DNA of 64,000 bases from UBA4246 sp045113695 (GTDB taxonomy: Bacteria; Bacillota; Clostridia; Christensenellales; Aristaeellaceae), in assembly GCA_045113695.1 (NCBI GenBank), contig JBGUJG010000009.1:1-64000 (forward strand). The letters run 5' to 3'. This document shows, one piece after another, positions 25,881-34,270 of this stretch. The position numbers and the translations under genes are program-made. The stretch's first letter is position 1, and every line of letters begins with the position of its first letter. The notes under the pieces were generated by a model, which saw only the letters and a list, made by a program, of their open reading frames with translations, was not told the origin of the DNA and did not search any database.

Positions 25881-26918
25881 GTGAAGCGGAAGATCAGAAA
25901 CATCGCCGTCGTCAGCCTGTCCAGCGGCATCCTGGGGGAGCCTTTCATTCAGTTTGAAGCGGACATCGGGCTCAGACGGCTGCAGGCATACGGGCTGAAC
26001 GTCCGGTTCATGCCGCACGCCCTCAAAGGGCTCGATTACGTCAAAGCCCACCCGGAGAAACGGGCGGAAGACCTGCTGGCGGCCTTCCGGGATCCGGATA
26101 TCGACATGATCCTGTGCGCCATCGGCGGGGACGATACCTACCGCCTGCTCCCGACCCTGTTTGACCATGGGGAACTGGCACAGGCGGTGACGGACAAGGT
26201 GTTCCTCGGCTTTTCCGATACGACGGTCAACCACCTGATGCTGCACAAGGTTGGGCTGCGCACCTTCTACGGCCAGGCCTTTCTGCCGGATCTGTGCGAA
26301 CTGGGGCCGGAAATGCACCCCTACACCCGGAAGTATTTTGAGGAGCTGATCGGAACCGGCACGATCCGGGAAATCACCCCCAGCGATGTCTGGTACAGGG
26401 AACGGGAAAGCTTCGCGCCTGACCAGGCCGGCGTACAGCTGCCTGCCCTGCCGGATCACGGCTTTGAGCTGCTGCAGGGGCCGCCCGTGTTTTCGGGGAA
26501 GATCCTCGGGGGCTGCATCGATACGCTGTATGACTTCTTTGACAGCGAACGCTACGCGGACATGCCGGATCTGTGCCGGAAATATCATCTGTTCCCGGAC
26601 AGGGAGGACTGGCAGGGGCGGATCCTGCTGCTGGAATCCAGCGAGGAGCAGCCCTCGCCCGAAAAGTACCGGCAGACGCTCCTGTACCTGAAAGAAACCG
26701 GCGTGTTTGACGCGGTGTCCGGCGTGCTGGCCGGAAAGCCCATGGATGAAACCTACGCCGAAGAGTACAAACGCCTCCTGACCGAAGTGATCGCAAAGCC
26801 CTCCCTGCCCATCCTGTTCAACCTGAACATCGGCCACGCGATGCCCCGCTGCATCATGCCCTTCGGCCGGGAAGCAATGGTGGACGCGGAAAAGCAAATC
26901 ATCCGGTTTGCCGAATGA
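25881..26918 (+). CDS. S66 peptidase, LD-carboxypeptidase/MccF-like
   Basis: 345 residues from a GTG at 25881 (AGGAGGAG site). Family marks: CAIGGDDTYRLLP near residue 78, nucleophile Ser in LGFSDTT near residue 115, Glu in LLLESSEEQ near residue 250 and His in NIGHAMPR near residue 315. The GGDDTYRLL form is closer to MccF (which cuts microcin C-type peptidyl-adenylates and gives immunity) than to LdcA, which trims murein tetrapeptides. The GNAT-Nudix partner in the same operon also fits a self-protection role, because microcin C resistance can use a GNAT (MccE) too. A long stem-loop follows. Confidence 0.85.
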   Translation: MKRKIRNIAVVSLSSGILGEPFIQFEADIGLRRLQAYGLNVRFMPHALKGLDYVKAHPEKRAEDLLAAFRDPDIDMILCAIGGDDTYRLLPTLFDHGELAQAVTDKVFLGFSDTTVNHLMLHKVGLRTFYGQAFLPDLCELGPEMHPYTRKYFEELIGTGTIREITPSDVWYRERESFAPDQAGVQLPALPDHGFELLQGPPVFSGKILGGCIDTLYDFFDSERYADMPDLCRKYHLFPDREDWQGRILLLESSEEQPSPEKYRQTLLYLKETGVFDAVSGVLAGKPMDETYAEEYKRLLTEVIAKPSLPILFNLNIGHAMPRCIMPFGREAMVDAEKQIIRFAE

Positions 26919-26930
26919 CAGATTCCCGCA

Positions 26931-26969
26931 GCATGAAGCCCGCCGGTATTCCGCCGGCGGGCTTCATGC
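26931..26969. terminator. Long stem-loop between convergent genes
   Basis: Perfect 16-bp stem GCATGAAGCCCGCCGG and its inverse, 7-nt loop. No T-run follows on the plus strand, so termination strength is uncertain. It lies between the S66 gene and the convergent membrane protein gene. Confidence 0.65.
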
Positions 26970-26971
26970 AT

Positions 26972-27421
26972 TTACTGCCTTCTTTCCCTGATATACTGTT
27001 TCACGAATTCCACGTCTTCTTTGGGCACATAGACCGTATAGGTGGTGATGCCCTCTTTGATGGTGAACGCCTCTCCGCGGACCTGCAGCCACTGGATCTT
27101 ATCGAAGCGGATCACCGCATCCCCGCCCCTGGTCGCGTGTTTGTGGCGGATGCAGGTTTCATCCATCTCGTAGCTCCTCGTGTCCCAGCCGAGGGTCAGC
27201 CAGCCGATCACGGCCGCCAGGACAAACACTCCCCCGATAATCCCCAGCACATACAGCCACGCTCCCCCGTACCTGCGCAGCAGGATCAGCATGATCAGGG
27301 AGATCGCGCCGGTGATGAGGCCGCTGATCTTCAGCATGAAACGGTAGTGCACCAGCGCCTGTTCCTTTGACAGGGTATAGCTCCAGCGGTACACGCCGTC
27401 CGTCTGCTCCAGCCTGCTCAT
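26972..27421 (-). CDS. Membrane protein with PH-like/YcxB-type soluble part
   Basis: 149 residues from the ATG at 27421, which overlaps the stop of the upstream serine hydrolase gene by 4 bp (ATGA coupling). Two helices (ISGLITGAISLIMLILL and YVLGIIGGVFVLAAVIGWL) are followed by a soluble part, SYEMDETCIRHKHATRGGDA and ITTYTVYVPKEDVEF, resembling the YcxB-like/PH-type domains seen in small Bacillota membrane proteins. Function unknown. Coupling to a cell-wall type serine hydrolase and an L,D-transpeptidase suggests an envelope role. Confidence 0.75.
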   Translation of the reverse strand: MSRLEQTDGVYRWSYTLSKEQALVHYRFMLKISGLITGAISLIMLILLRRYGGAWLYVLGIIGGVFVLAAVIGWLTLGWDTRSYEMDETCIRHKHATRGGDAVIRFDKIQWLQVRGEAFTIKEGITTYTVYVPKEDVEFVKQYIRERRQ

Positions 27422-28623
27422 TCCGGCTCCTCCGGAAATCGGTAATCGCAGGCAGGCATGCTGTCCCAGTCCGTCTCCACGGCTTTTTCCATCACATCCA
27501 CGAACAGGGTAACCAGAGTATCCTTCTTTTTCGCTGTATAGCCGTTGCCGATCACCACCACCGTCAGGTCCAGCTCCGGCTGGTAGAACACGTTGGACGT
27601 CAGGCCGAAAGCACGTCCCTGATGGCCGTACCAGGTGTTGCCCCGGCTGTCCTGCACCCGCTCCAGGCAAAGGCCGTACGGCCCGTGAACATGAACGGAG
27701 CTTCCTTCGATCTGCTCCTGATCTGTCTCCATCAGTTCCACGGTTTCAGGCCGCAGGAAGGTTTCCCCCTGCCATTCTCCCCTTTGGCAGAGCATCGCGC
27801 CGATCTTCGAAAGGTCCGGCGCACTGATCACCAGGGCGCCGATCGTGGTTCCCTGATGGGCGGCCGGGCTGCAGGTATCGTCGTAGTTTCTGCCGTTTTT
27901 GATCAGCGTTTCGTCCGAAGCCATCGGGGTGCCGTCGGCATTGAGCCGGAAGGAGATGTTTGACTGATCCGCAAGCAGATGGGCGCTGTAGGCAGCGTCA
28001 ATCCCCAGCGGGGCGAACAGGTTCTGCGTCATATAGCTGTTGACCGAAAGCCCGCTGACCGCTTCCATCAACGAGCCGATCAGCCCGCCGTTGCGGTTGG
28101 AATATTCAAAGGCCGTGCCGGGCGGGGTATTGGGTTCAAAATAATAGGCGCTCGACGTGGCGGACAGGACCGCCCAGTTGCCCTTGTACGTATTGCCCTG
28201 CTTGAGCCCCGTCGTATGGGAAAGCAGCTGGCGGACCGTTACCTTCTGGTCCTTATACTGGGTGTTGACCACCGGGTAGGGGAGGACTTCCCCCAGCGCG
28301 TCATCCAGCCCGAACCAGCCCTGGTCATACAGGCGCATCAGCCCCACCGCGCTGACCATTTTGGTGACGGACGCGATTGCGTATTTGGTATCGATGGTGA
28401 CAGGCTTCGTCTTTCTGGCGTCCCGCCAGCCGTAACACCGCGCATAGACCGGCCGGCCCCCGCGGACGATAAACACCTGCCCGCTGACCGCCCTGACAGA
28501 CTGAAACAGCCTGTCCGTCCAGGCGTCGCTGATATTTTCAGAAAATGCCGGCAGAATGCCGGAAAAAACCAGCATGACGGCTATCGCGACTGAAAAACCA
28601 AAGCGGAATACCTTTTTATTCAT
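27418..28623 (-). CDS. Serine hydrolase, class C beta-lactamase/DD-carboxypeptidase family
   Basis: 401 residues with a signal peptide (VAIAVMLVFSGILPAFSE). Active-site motifs: SVTK (SxxK) near residue 88, YSN (YxN) near residue 178 and GHQGRAFG (HxG) near residue 350. The family includes beta-lactamases, D-aminopeptidases, esterases and DD-carboxypeptidases; nothing here proves antibiotic hydrolysis. Being secreted and next to an L,D-transpeptidase gene, it most likely works on peptidoglycan. It is preceded by an inverted repeat at 28644-28677 that overlaps the stop codon of the upstream gene. Confidence 0.88.
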   Translation of the reverse strand: MNKKVFRFGFSVAIAVMLVFSGILPAFSENISDAWTDRLFQSVRAVSGQVFIVRGGRPVYARCYGWRDARKTKPVTIDTKYAIASVTKMVSAVGLMRLYDQGWFGLDDALGEVLPYPVVNTQYKDQKVTVRQLLSHTTGLKQGNTYKGNWAVLSATSSAYYFEPNTPPGTAFEYSNRNGGLIGSLMEAVSGLSVNSYMTQNLFAPLGIDAAYSAHLLADQSNISFRLNADGTPMASDETLIKNGRNYDDTCSPAAHQGTTIGALVISAPDLSKIGAMLCQRGEWQGETFLRPETVELMETDQEQIEGSSVHVHGPYGLCLERVQDSRGNTWYGHQGRAFGLTSNVFYQPELDLTVVVIGNGYTAKKKDTLVTLFVDVMEKAVETDWDSMPACDYRFPEEPE

Positions 28624-28643
28624 GAAAAAACCTCGGTTTCACA

Positions 28644-28677
28644 GATCTGCCGGCCGGACCAATCTTTCCGGCAGATC
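28644..28677 (-). terminator. Hairpin between the L,D-transpeptidase and serine hydrolase genes
   Basis: Perfect 10-bp stem GATCTGCCGG/CCGGCAGATC with a 14-nt loop, overlapping the L,D-transpeptidase stop codon. The T-run on the minus strand comes 13 nt later, so it may be an attenuating stem-loop more than a full terminator. Confidence 0.45.
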
Positions 28678-30172
28678 AGACAGATTCGTCATCCTCCGCA
28701 GCTTCCATGACCGGAACGGAAACGGAGACTCCCTTTTCCTCCAGCGCTTCCCCGATGCGTTTGGCATAATCATCCACGACGATCAGAACGGTCCGCTTCG
28801 GGATATGGCTGTAGATCCACCAGGCAGTCAGGTCCTCTCCGCTGCCGCCGGGATGTTCCGCCAGGCGGATGCAGCCGTGGGACGCCCGGGCGCCCAGGGT
28901 CTTCCGCTGCTCTTCAAAAGAAGCTTCCGGGCCGTAGCGGTAGCCGACCTGGTGCAGCAGATTGCTCCCGTCAATCCGGATCGCGTAGTCGTACTGAAAC
29001 CCTTCCTCCCGGAAATTGCCCATCCTCAGTCCGGTCAGGAAGACGCCGCAGCAGGTTTCCACCTTCAGCCCCTCCAGCGAAGAAGAAAACCGGAGGCTGC
29101 CGATCATCTCCCCGTCGAGAAACACATACATCGTCTGGGAAGCCAGATCCGCGATCAGCCCGTAACGGCCCGAAGGATATACCATCGCCAGCTTCTCCGT
29201 GCGGATATATCCTTCCTGATAAGTCCCGTCCCCGTAGCGGTAAAAACCGGCTTTTGTCCATCCGTTGGGGATTTTCAGTTTCAGGATTTTTACGGAAACA
29301 GTGGATCCGTGTACGGAACCCAGCTTCCGGGAATTATACGAGGGTGATTCGTAAACGGGAATTCCGCTTCCCTCCAGCGCGTCCACCGCAGGGACGGGGG
29401 AAGCAAAAAAAGCGGCGCGTTCTTCTTGGGTCAGGGGAATCCGGTCCGCCCAGAAGACGCTCGTTTCAAGCGGCAGCACGGCGGCCTTCTCCCCGGAAAC
29501 CTCGATCAGGAAAGATACCGCCTGATCCTTTTGTCCGTCCGGCCAGCAGGTGAACCGGTACTTTCCCGCAGGAGCGTTCTTCCCGCCGGCCAGCGTTCCG
29601 CGCCACCGGATCACTTCCACCAGATCCGGGTCTTTCACCGTTCTGGTTCCACTGACGATCTGCTTTTCCGGATCGTCTTCCGGGCAGATGGCATAATGCA
29701 GCTTTCCCGCGGCGCTGAGCTTGATGTCGATCTGGAACAGCGGGTCCGGCGCGCGGAGAACGTCCCGGTACGGCAGGGCAAACTGAATGCGGCATTCCGG
29801 CTGACCGACGGAGAACGGGGCGCTGGTTTTCATCCGGTTTCCCGCTTCGTCCGTCAGTTCCGCGGTCAGTTCGGCGGCCGGCCCGATCCTCAGCATTTCC
29901 CCGTAGGCCAGCAGCCCGTCCCAGTCAAAGGATACTTCTCCCCCGTCCGCAGGGCCGGACCAGATCGCCGTTTCATCTCCCAGTTGCCGCGCCCGGACGG
30001 TCAGGAAGCCTTTCACGGGAACCGCCACCCGGACATGATTCAGCGAATAGGATGATACCAGCGCAGGCGGATCGATCCAGAAATCCGGGACGGTCTCCGC
30101 AGCGGAAAGACGCCCCGAAAAAAACAGAAACACCATGAGAGCCGGGAGAAGAACACGTTTTTTGTCAGACAT
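28676..30172 (-). CDS. L,D-transpeptidase (YkuD domain)
   Basis: 498 residues from the ATG at 30172 (MSDKKRVLLPALMVFLFFSG, a signal peptide). The C-terminal third is the YkuD catalytic domain: QTMYVFLDGEMIGS starts the domain and the active site is RASHGCIRLAEH (SHGCxR) near residue 430. It makes 3-3 cross-links in peptidoglycan or attaches proteins to it. The N-terminal ~280 residues are beta-rich, Ig/FlgD-like (QLGDETAIWSGPADGGEVSFDWDG-type pattern in two copies) and probably bind the wall or act as spacers. An SH3-like stretch (GIPVYESPSYNSRKLGSVHG) precedes the catalytic domain. It follows the his/GNAT genes by 35 bp on the same strand. Confidence 0.88.
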   Translation of the reverse strand: MSDKKRVLLPALMVFLFFSGRLSAAETVPDFWIDPPALVSSYSLNHVRVAVPVKGFLTVRARQLGDETAIWSGPADGGEVSFDWDGLLAYGEMLRIGPAAELTAELTDEAGNRMKTSAPFSVGQPECRIQFALPYRDVLRAPDPLFQIDIKLSAAGKLHYAICPEDDPEKQIVSGTRTVKDPDLVEVIRWRGTLAGGKNAPAGKYRFTCWPDGQKDQAVSFLIEVSGEKAAVLPLETSVFWADRIPLTQEERAAFFASPVPAVDALEGSGIPVYESPSYNSRKLGSVHGSTVSVKILKLKIPNGWTKAGFYRYGDGTYQEGYIRTEKLAMVYPSGRYGLIADLASQTMYVFLDGEMIGSLRFSSSLEGLKVETCCGVFLTGLRMGNFREEGFQYDYAIRIDGSNLLHQVGYRYGPEASFEEQRKTLGARASHGCIRLAEHPGGSGEDLTAWWIYSHIPKRTVLIVVDDYAKRIGEALEEKGVSVSVPVMEAAEDDESV

Positions 30173-30207
30173 GATCACAATCCTTAAAAATGTCAAGAAA
30201 GAAACAA

Positions 30208-30723
30208 TCAGGCAGGCCCCTCGTTCCGGTCAAACCGGAGCCTCATCTGAACCCACGCGGCCCCGCCGTGCACGGAGGAAGACGGCCCTTCCGAACGGAA
30301 ACCGAAACCTGCGTACCAGGGGATCAGCTTTTCCTTGCATGTCAGCACCAGGCCCCGGCGTCCCTGGGCCAGGGCGTCCTGAACAGCACGCCGGATCAGC
30401 GCCCCCGCGCAGCCCCGGCGCCTGTATTCCGGCAGGGTATTGACCCCGAAGATCATCTGCCAGGCGCCGCGTTCATCGTGCAGGGCGGCATTTTCATACA
30501 TTTCATCCGTCAGGTCGGGCAAATCGGTCACCATCCCGTCCACGAAGGAGATGATCCGGCCGTTTTCCTCCATCAGCCAGAAATGGGCCGCGTAATGCGC
30601 AAGCCTTTCCCGGAACTGGGACAGCGGGGCCGCTTCCGCGGGCGGAAAGCAGGCGGCCTCCACCCGGGCCAGGGCCTCCGCGTCGGCCGGCGAGCCCAGC
30701 CGGATCAGCCGTTTTCCTTCCAT
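30208..30723 (-). CDS. GNAT acetyltransferase, arylalkylamine-type
   Basis: 171 residues. The acetyl-CoA loop is YRRRGCAGALIRRA near residue 105, and the C-terminal segment CKEKLIPWYAGFGFRSEG with SVHGGAAW is characteristic of the AANAT-like (serotonin acetyltransferase-like) GNAT branch widespread in Bacillota. The acceptor is probably a small amine. The gene overlaps the end of hisK by 19 bp, so it is the last gene of the his operon in transcription. A link to histidine metabolism is not established. Confidence 0.88.
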   Translation of the reverse strand: MEGKRLIRLGSPADAEALARVEAACFPPAEAAPLSQFRERLAHYAAHFWLMEENGRIISFVDGMVTDLPDLTDEMYENAALHDERGAWQMIFGVNTLPEYRRRGCAGALIRRAVQDALAQGRRGLVLTCKEKLIPWYAGFGFRSEGPSSSVHGGAAWVQMRLRFDRNEGPA

Positions 30724-31514
30724 GTTCCGCCCCGTTTCCCGATGTCCTCAAGCAGCGTCAGTCCCTTTTCACGCGCAAGCTTTTCCTGCCGGTCAAAATC
30801 GCACAGCAGGGTGTCCTTCCGGTGGCTGTCGCTGCCCAATAAAAAGCGCGCCCCGCGGGCGGCCAGGTAATCGATGATTTCCGCGTCCGGATAGGGGTCC
30901 GTCTGGTAGCCCCGGCTGATGGCCCCGGTATTGATCTCAAAGGGAAGGCCGCTTACAAGCAGCCTGTCCGCCGCTTTCCGCCAGGCGGCCCGGTAGCGCG
31001 GGTGATGCTGGTCAAAGAGGCTCCCGTCCCGGTTGAGCTTGCGGAAAAGGTCAAAATGGGCGATCACCGAGCAGCCGGGGATCTCCGCCACCCGGGACAC
31101 TTCGTCATAATACAGTTCGGCGGCCGCGTAGATGTCCCCCAGCAGGTCTGCCGCCTGAAGCAGCAACTCCGGCTTCCAGTCCACGGTCAGGTATTTTCCG
31201 CCGATCGTCAGGTAGTGCACCGCGCCGATCACGTAGTCATATCCGTCGGTCGGCTCGTCTGAAAACAGATCCTGCTCGACGCCGCAGCGGATGTCCATCT
31301 TTCCCCGGTACTGTTCCCGCAGCCGGCCCACCTCCTGCTGGTAAGCGGCCCGCGAGCCGGGTTTCATACAGCAGTCTATGTCGTAAGGGGCATAGACATG
31401 GTCGGAAAAGCCCAGCGTCCGGATGCCTAGGGCGCAGGCTTCCTCAGCAATCTCGGAAAGGGTGTTTTTCCCGTCCGACCAGGTGGAATGGACGTGCAGG
31501 TCGGTCAGGATCAT
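30705..31514 (-). CDS. hisK: Histidinol-phosphatase, PHP family
   Basis: 269 residues. PHP-type histidinol-phosphate phosphatase, the penultimate biosynthetic step family in Bacillota. Metal motifs: DLHVHSTWSDG at 4-14, FSDHVY near 36, CGVEQDL near 98, IAHFDLF near 150, EINTGA near 203 and GSDSHRKDT near 232. Overlaps hisIE by 4 bp and the GNAT gene by 19 bp. As hisB here encodes only the dehydratase, this gene supplies the missing phosphatase. Confidence 0.93.
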   Translation of the reverse strand: MILTDLHVHSTWSDGKNTLSEIAEEACALGIRTLGFSDHVYAPYDIDCCMKPGSRAAYQQEVGRLREQYRGKMDIRCGVEQDLFSDEPTDGYDYVIGAVHYLTIGGKYLTVDWKPELLLQAADLLGDIYAAAELYYDEVSRVAEIPGCSVIAHFDLFRKLNRDGSLFDQHHPRYRAAWRKAADRLLVSGLPFEINTGAISRGYQTDPYPDAEIIDYLAARGARFLLGSDSHRKDTLLCDFDRQEKLAREKGLTLLEDIGKRGGTWKENG

Positions 31515-32173
31515 TTCATCCCGTCCCCCGCCATCTTTTCCTGCTTGACCTTGTGGTCGATCACATGGCGGCTGGCCAGCTCCCGGTGGATATCCTCCAG
31601 GGAAATCCCGGCCTGCACCATCAGCACCATCACATGGTAGGCCAGGTCCGCGATCTCATAGACGGTCTCTTTTTTGTCCTGCGCCTTGCCGGCGATGATG
31701 ACCTCGGTGCATTCTTCGCCGACCTTCTTTAAGATCTTGTCCAGGCCCTTTTCGAACAGATAGGTGGTGTAGGAGCCGGTCGGCATCTGTTCCTTCCGGC
31801 CTTTGAGCAGTTCCATCAGCCCTTCCAGGGAAAACTCGCTGCGGTTTCCGGACTGATAGACGGGCGTTTCAAAGCAGGAGTCCGTCCCCAGATGGCAGGC
31901 CGGACCGTCTTTTTCAACCATGACGACCAGGGCGTCGCGGTCACAGTCGGCGGTGACGGAAACGACGTGCTGATAGTTTCCGCTCGTCTCCCCTTTGAGC
32001 CAGAGCTCCTGCCGGGAGCGGGACCAGAAGCAGGTCAGCTCCTTTTCCATGGTAATCTTCAGGCTTTCCCGGTTCATATAGGCCAGCGTCAGCACCTTTT
32101 TGCTGACGGCGTCCACGACGATCGCCGGGATCAGGCCTTTTTCGTCAAACTTGAGCTCATCGATATTCAGCAT
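31511..32173 (-). CDS. hisI: Bifunctional phosphoribosyl-AMP cyclohydrolase/phosphoribosyl-ATP pyrophosphohydrolase
   Basis: 220 residues, HisI followed by HisE. HisI part (1-115): VSVTADCDRDALVVMVE with metal-binding residues and CHLGTDSCF. HisE part (125-210): KKVGEECTEVIIAGKAQDKK and YEIADLAYHVMVLM, the all-alpha MazG-like fold. Together they catalyse steps 2 and 3 of histidine synthesis. The ATG at 32173 behind GGGAGG is chosen; a TTG at 32179 is less likely. It starts 2 bp after the hisF stop codon. Confidence 0.95.
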   Translation of the reverse strand: MLNIDELKFDEKGLIPAIVVDAVSKKVLTLAYMNRESLKITMEKELTCFWSRSRQELWLKGETSGNYQHVVSVTADCDRDALVVMVEKDGPACHLGTDSCFETPVYQSGNRSEFSLEGLMELLKGRKEQMPTGSYTTYLFEKGLDKILKKVGEECTEVIIAGKAQDKKETVYEIADLAYHVMVLMVQAGISLEDIHRELASRHVIDHKVKQEKMAGDGMK

Positions 32174-32175
32174 CC

Positions 32176-32937
32176 TCAAACCTCCCGGGCCGGTATCCCG
32201 TTTTCGATCATCAGTTTTTTGACATCCGGTATTTTTACTTCTCCGTAATGGAAAATGGAGGCGGCCAGGCCGGCGTCCGCTTTGGGGCAGCGCCGGAACA
32301 GCTCCACAAAGTCTTCCGCCTTTCCGGCCCCGCCGGAGGCGATCACCGGCACGGCGGAAAAGGCGCAGACCGCCTGCAGCATTTCGATGTCGAACCCTTC
32401 CCGGACCCCGTCGGTATCCATGGAGTTCAGCACGATCTCCCCGGCCCCGCGGTCAATTCCTTCCCGCAGCCAGGCAAGGGCGTCGATCCCGGTATCCTCC
32501 CGGCCGCCGCGGACGAACACATGAAAGCTGCCGTTCACCCGCTTGACGTCGGCGGAGAGAACGACGCACTGGCTGCCGTAGCGCCGGGCCGCTTCGTCGA
32601 TCAGGCCGGGATTCCGGACCGCCCCGGAATTGACGCTGACCTTGTCCGCCCCGCACTTGAGCACGCGGTCGAAATCGTCCAGGGTGTTGATGCCCCCGCC
32701 CACCGTCAGGGGGATAAAGACCTTCCGGGCCACCTCGCGCAGGCACTCGGTAAACAGGCCGCGGCCCTCGGCGGAGGCGGTGATGTCGTAAAACACGAGC
32801 TCGTCCGCCCCGTTTTCCGAATAGAAGGAGCCAAGCTCCACCGGGGAGGACACGTCGCGCAGGCCTTCGAAACGGACGCCTTTGACCACCCGGCCGTCTT
32901 TGACGTCCAGGCAGGGGATAATCCGCTTGGAGATCAT
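32176..32937 (-). CDS. hisF: Imidazole glycerol phosphate synthase, cyclase subunit
   Basis: 253 residues, a TIM barrel. Seen: IIPCLDVKDGRVVKGV with the catalytic Asp near residue 11, ITASAEGR, VGGGI near residue 82, the second catalytic Asp in LSADVKR near 130, and VIASGGAGK near 225. Receives ammonia from HisH and forms imidazole glycerol phosphate and AICAR. Overlaps hisA by 4 bp. Confidence 0.97.
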   Translation of the reverse strand: MISKRIIPCLDVKDGRVVKGVRFEGLRDVSSPVELGSFYSENGADELVFYDITASAEGRGLFTECLREVARKVFIPLTVGGGINTLDDFDRVLKCGADKVSVNSGAVRNPGLIDEAARRYGSQCVVLSADVKRVNGSFHVFVRGGREDTGIDALAWLREGIDRGAGEIVLNSMDTDGVREGFDIEMLQAVCAFSAVPVIASGGAGKAEDFVELFRRCPKADAGLAASIFHYGEVKIPDVKKLMIENGIPAREV

Positions 32938-33653
32938 GAAGCGACCTCCACGGCCACGCGCAGGTCGATCGCCCCGGTATAATAAGCCTTCCCGATGATC
33001 GCCCCGTACAGGCCTGCTGCCTTCAGCGCCACCACGTCTTCCAGGCCCGAAACCCCGCCGGAAGCGATCAGGCGGAGGGAAGAGAGCTTCCCGATCATTT
33101 CCTCATAGAGCCCGCGGTTCGCCCCTTCGAGCATCCCGTCGCGCGAAATATCGGTGACCACGACGGTCGTCACGCCGATCTCCTCCATCCGGCGGCAGAA
33201 GGAAAACGCGTCCAGACTGGACTGCTCGGTCCAGCCGCGGATGGCGACCTTCCCGTCCCGGATGTCGACGCCCACGGCGATCCGGTCGCCCCAGCGGCGG
33301 ACGGCTTCCTCGGCGAAGGCAGGGTCCGTCACCGCAGCCGTGCCCAGGATCACCCGGTCCACCCCGGCGTCCTCCAGATAGACGCGCACCGTTTCCATCG
33401 TGCGGATGCCGCCGCCGACCTCCATCAGCAGGGAAGAACCCTGCTTGAGCTTGCGGATCAGCGGGAAGTTCGCGGTATTGCCGTCCCGGGCCCCTTCCAG
33501 GTCCACCACGTGCACGGCCTTCGCCCCCTGAGCAGCAAAGGCGTCCATCAGTTCCCGGGGGCGCTCGGAATACACGGTCATGTCCCGGTAGTCCCCGCGT
33601 TTAAGCCTGACGGCTTTTCCTTCATACAGATCGATTGCCGGCATGATCAGCAT
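32934..33653 (-). CDS. hisA: Phosphoribosylformimino-5-aminoimidazole carboxamide ribotide isomerase
   Basis: 239 residues, a TIM barrel related to HisF. Catalytic Asp in MPAIDLYEGKAVRLKRGDY near residue 8, VGGGIRT near residue 78, second Asp in VTDISRDGMLEG near residue 168, and ASGGVSG near 200. Start at 33653 has a CGGAGG site. Overlaps hisH by 7 bp and hisF by 4 bp. Confidence 0.97.
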   Translation of the reverse strand: MLIMPAIDLYEGKAVRLKRGDYRDMTVYSERPRELMDAFAAQGAKAVHVVDLEGARDGNTANFPLIRKLKQGSSLLMEVGGGIRTMETVRVYLEDAGVDRVILGTAAVTDPAFAEEAVRRWGDRIAVGVDIRDGKVAIRGWTEQSSLDAFSFCRRMEEIGVTTVVVTDISRDGMLEGANRGLYEEMIGKLSSLRLIASGGVSGLEDVVALKAAGLYGAIIGKAYYTGAIDLRVAVEVAS

Positions 33654-34270
33654 ACAAAATCCTCCGTTTCCGCAAACGCTTTCAGTATTTTCAGACCGAT
33701 TTTTCCGCTCTTTTCGGGATGGAACTGGCAGCCCATGACGGAACCCCGGCCAACGGCGGCGGTGATGTCCGCCCCGTATTCCGTTGTCGCCAGCAGGCTG
33801 TCCCCGCAGTCCGTCCCGTGAAACGAATGCACGAAATAGACCTGGTCCCCGTTCCGTATCTCCCGGAAAAGGGGGTGGGGACGGACCAGGCGCAGACCGT
33901 TCCAGCCGATCTGGGGCAGCTTGAGGGATTCCGGCACGGCCGGCCGCATCGAGACCACCCTGCCCGGGATCAGCCCGAGCCCTTCATGGCGGCCGAACTC
34001 TTCCCCTTCGTCAAACAGAAGCTGCATCCCCAGGCAGATGCCCAGCAGGGGCTTTCCCCGGCGGGCGGCTTCCTGGACCGTCCGGTCAAGCCCGGTCGCC
34101 CGGAGCTTGTCCGCCGCGTCGCCGAACGCGCCGACGCCCGGCAGCACCACCCGGTCCGCCGAGAGGATCTCGTCGCTCCTGCCCGTCACGCGGGCTTCAT
34201 GGCCGATAAAGGCAAAGGAGCTCTGCAGGGAAAAAAGGTTGCCGACCCCGTAATCCACGATGGCGATCAT
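33647..34270 (-). CDS. hisH: Imidazole glycerol phosphate synthase, glutaminase subunit
   Basis: 207 residues, class I glutamine amidotransferase. Nucleophile in LLGICLGMQLL near residue 80, and the His-Glu pair in GCQFHPEKSG near residue 183. Supplies ammonia to HisF. It starts MIAIVDYGVGNLFSL, a typical HisH start, and overlaps hisB by 4 bp. Confidence 0.97.
   Translation of the reverse strand: MIAIVDYGVGNLFSLQSSFAFIGHEARVTGRSDEILSADRVVLPGVGAFGDAADKLRATGLDRTVQEAARRGKPLLGICLGMQLLFDEGEEFGRHEGLGLIPGRVVSMRPAVPESLKLPQIGWNGLRLVRPHPLFREIRNGDQVYFVHSFHGTDCGDSLLATTEYGADITAAVGRGSVMGCQFHPEKSGKIGLKILKAFAETEDFVC

Noticed and set aside
27418..28623. Call as antibiotic-resistance beta-lactamase
   Set aside because: The SxxK and YxN motifs are shared by many peptidoglycan and ester hydrolases, and the neighbour genes point to cell-wall work.
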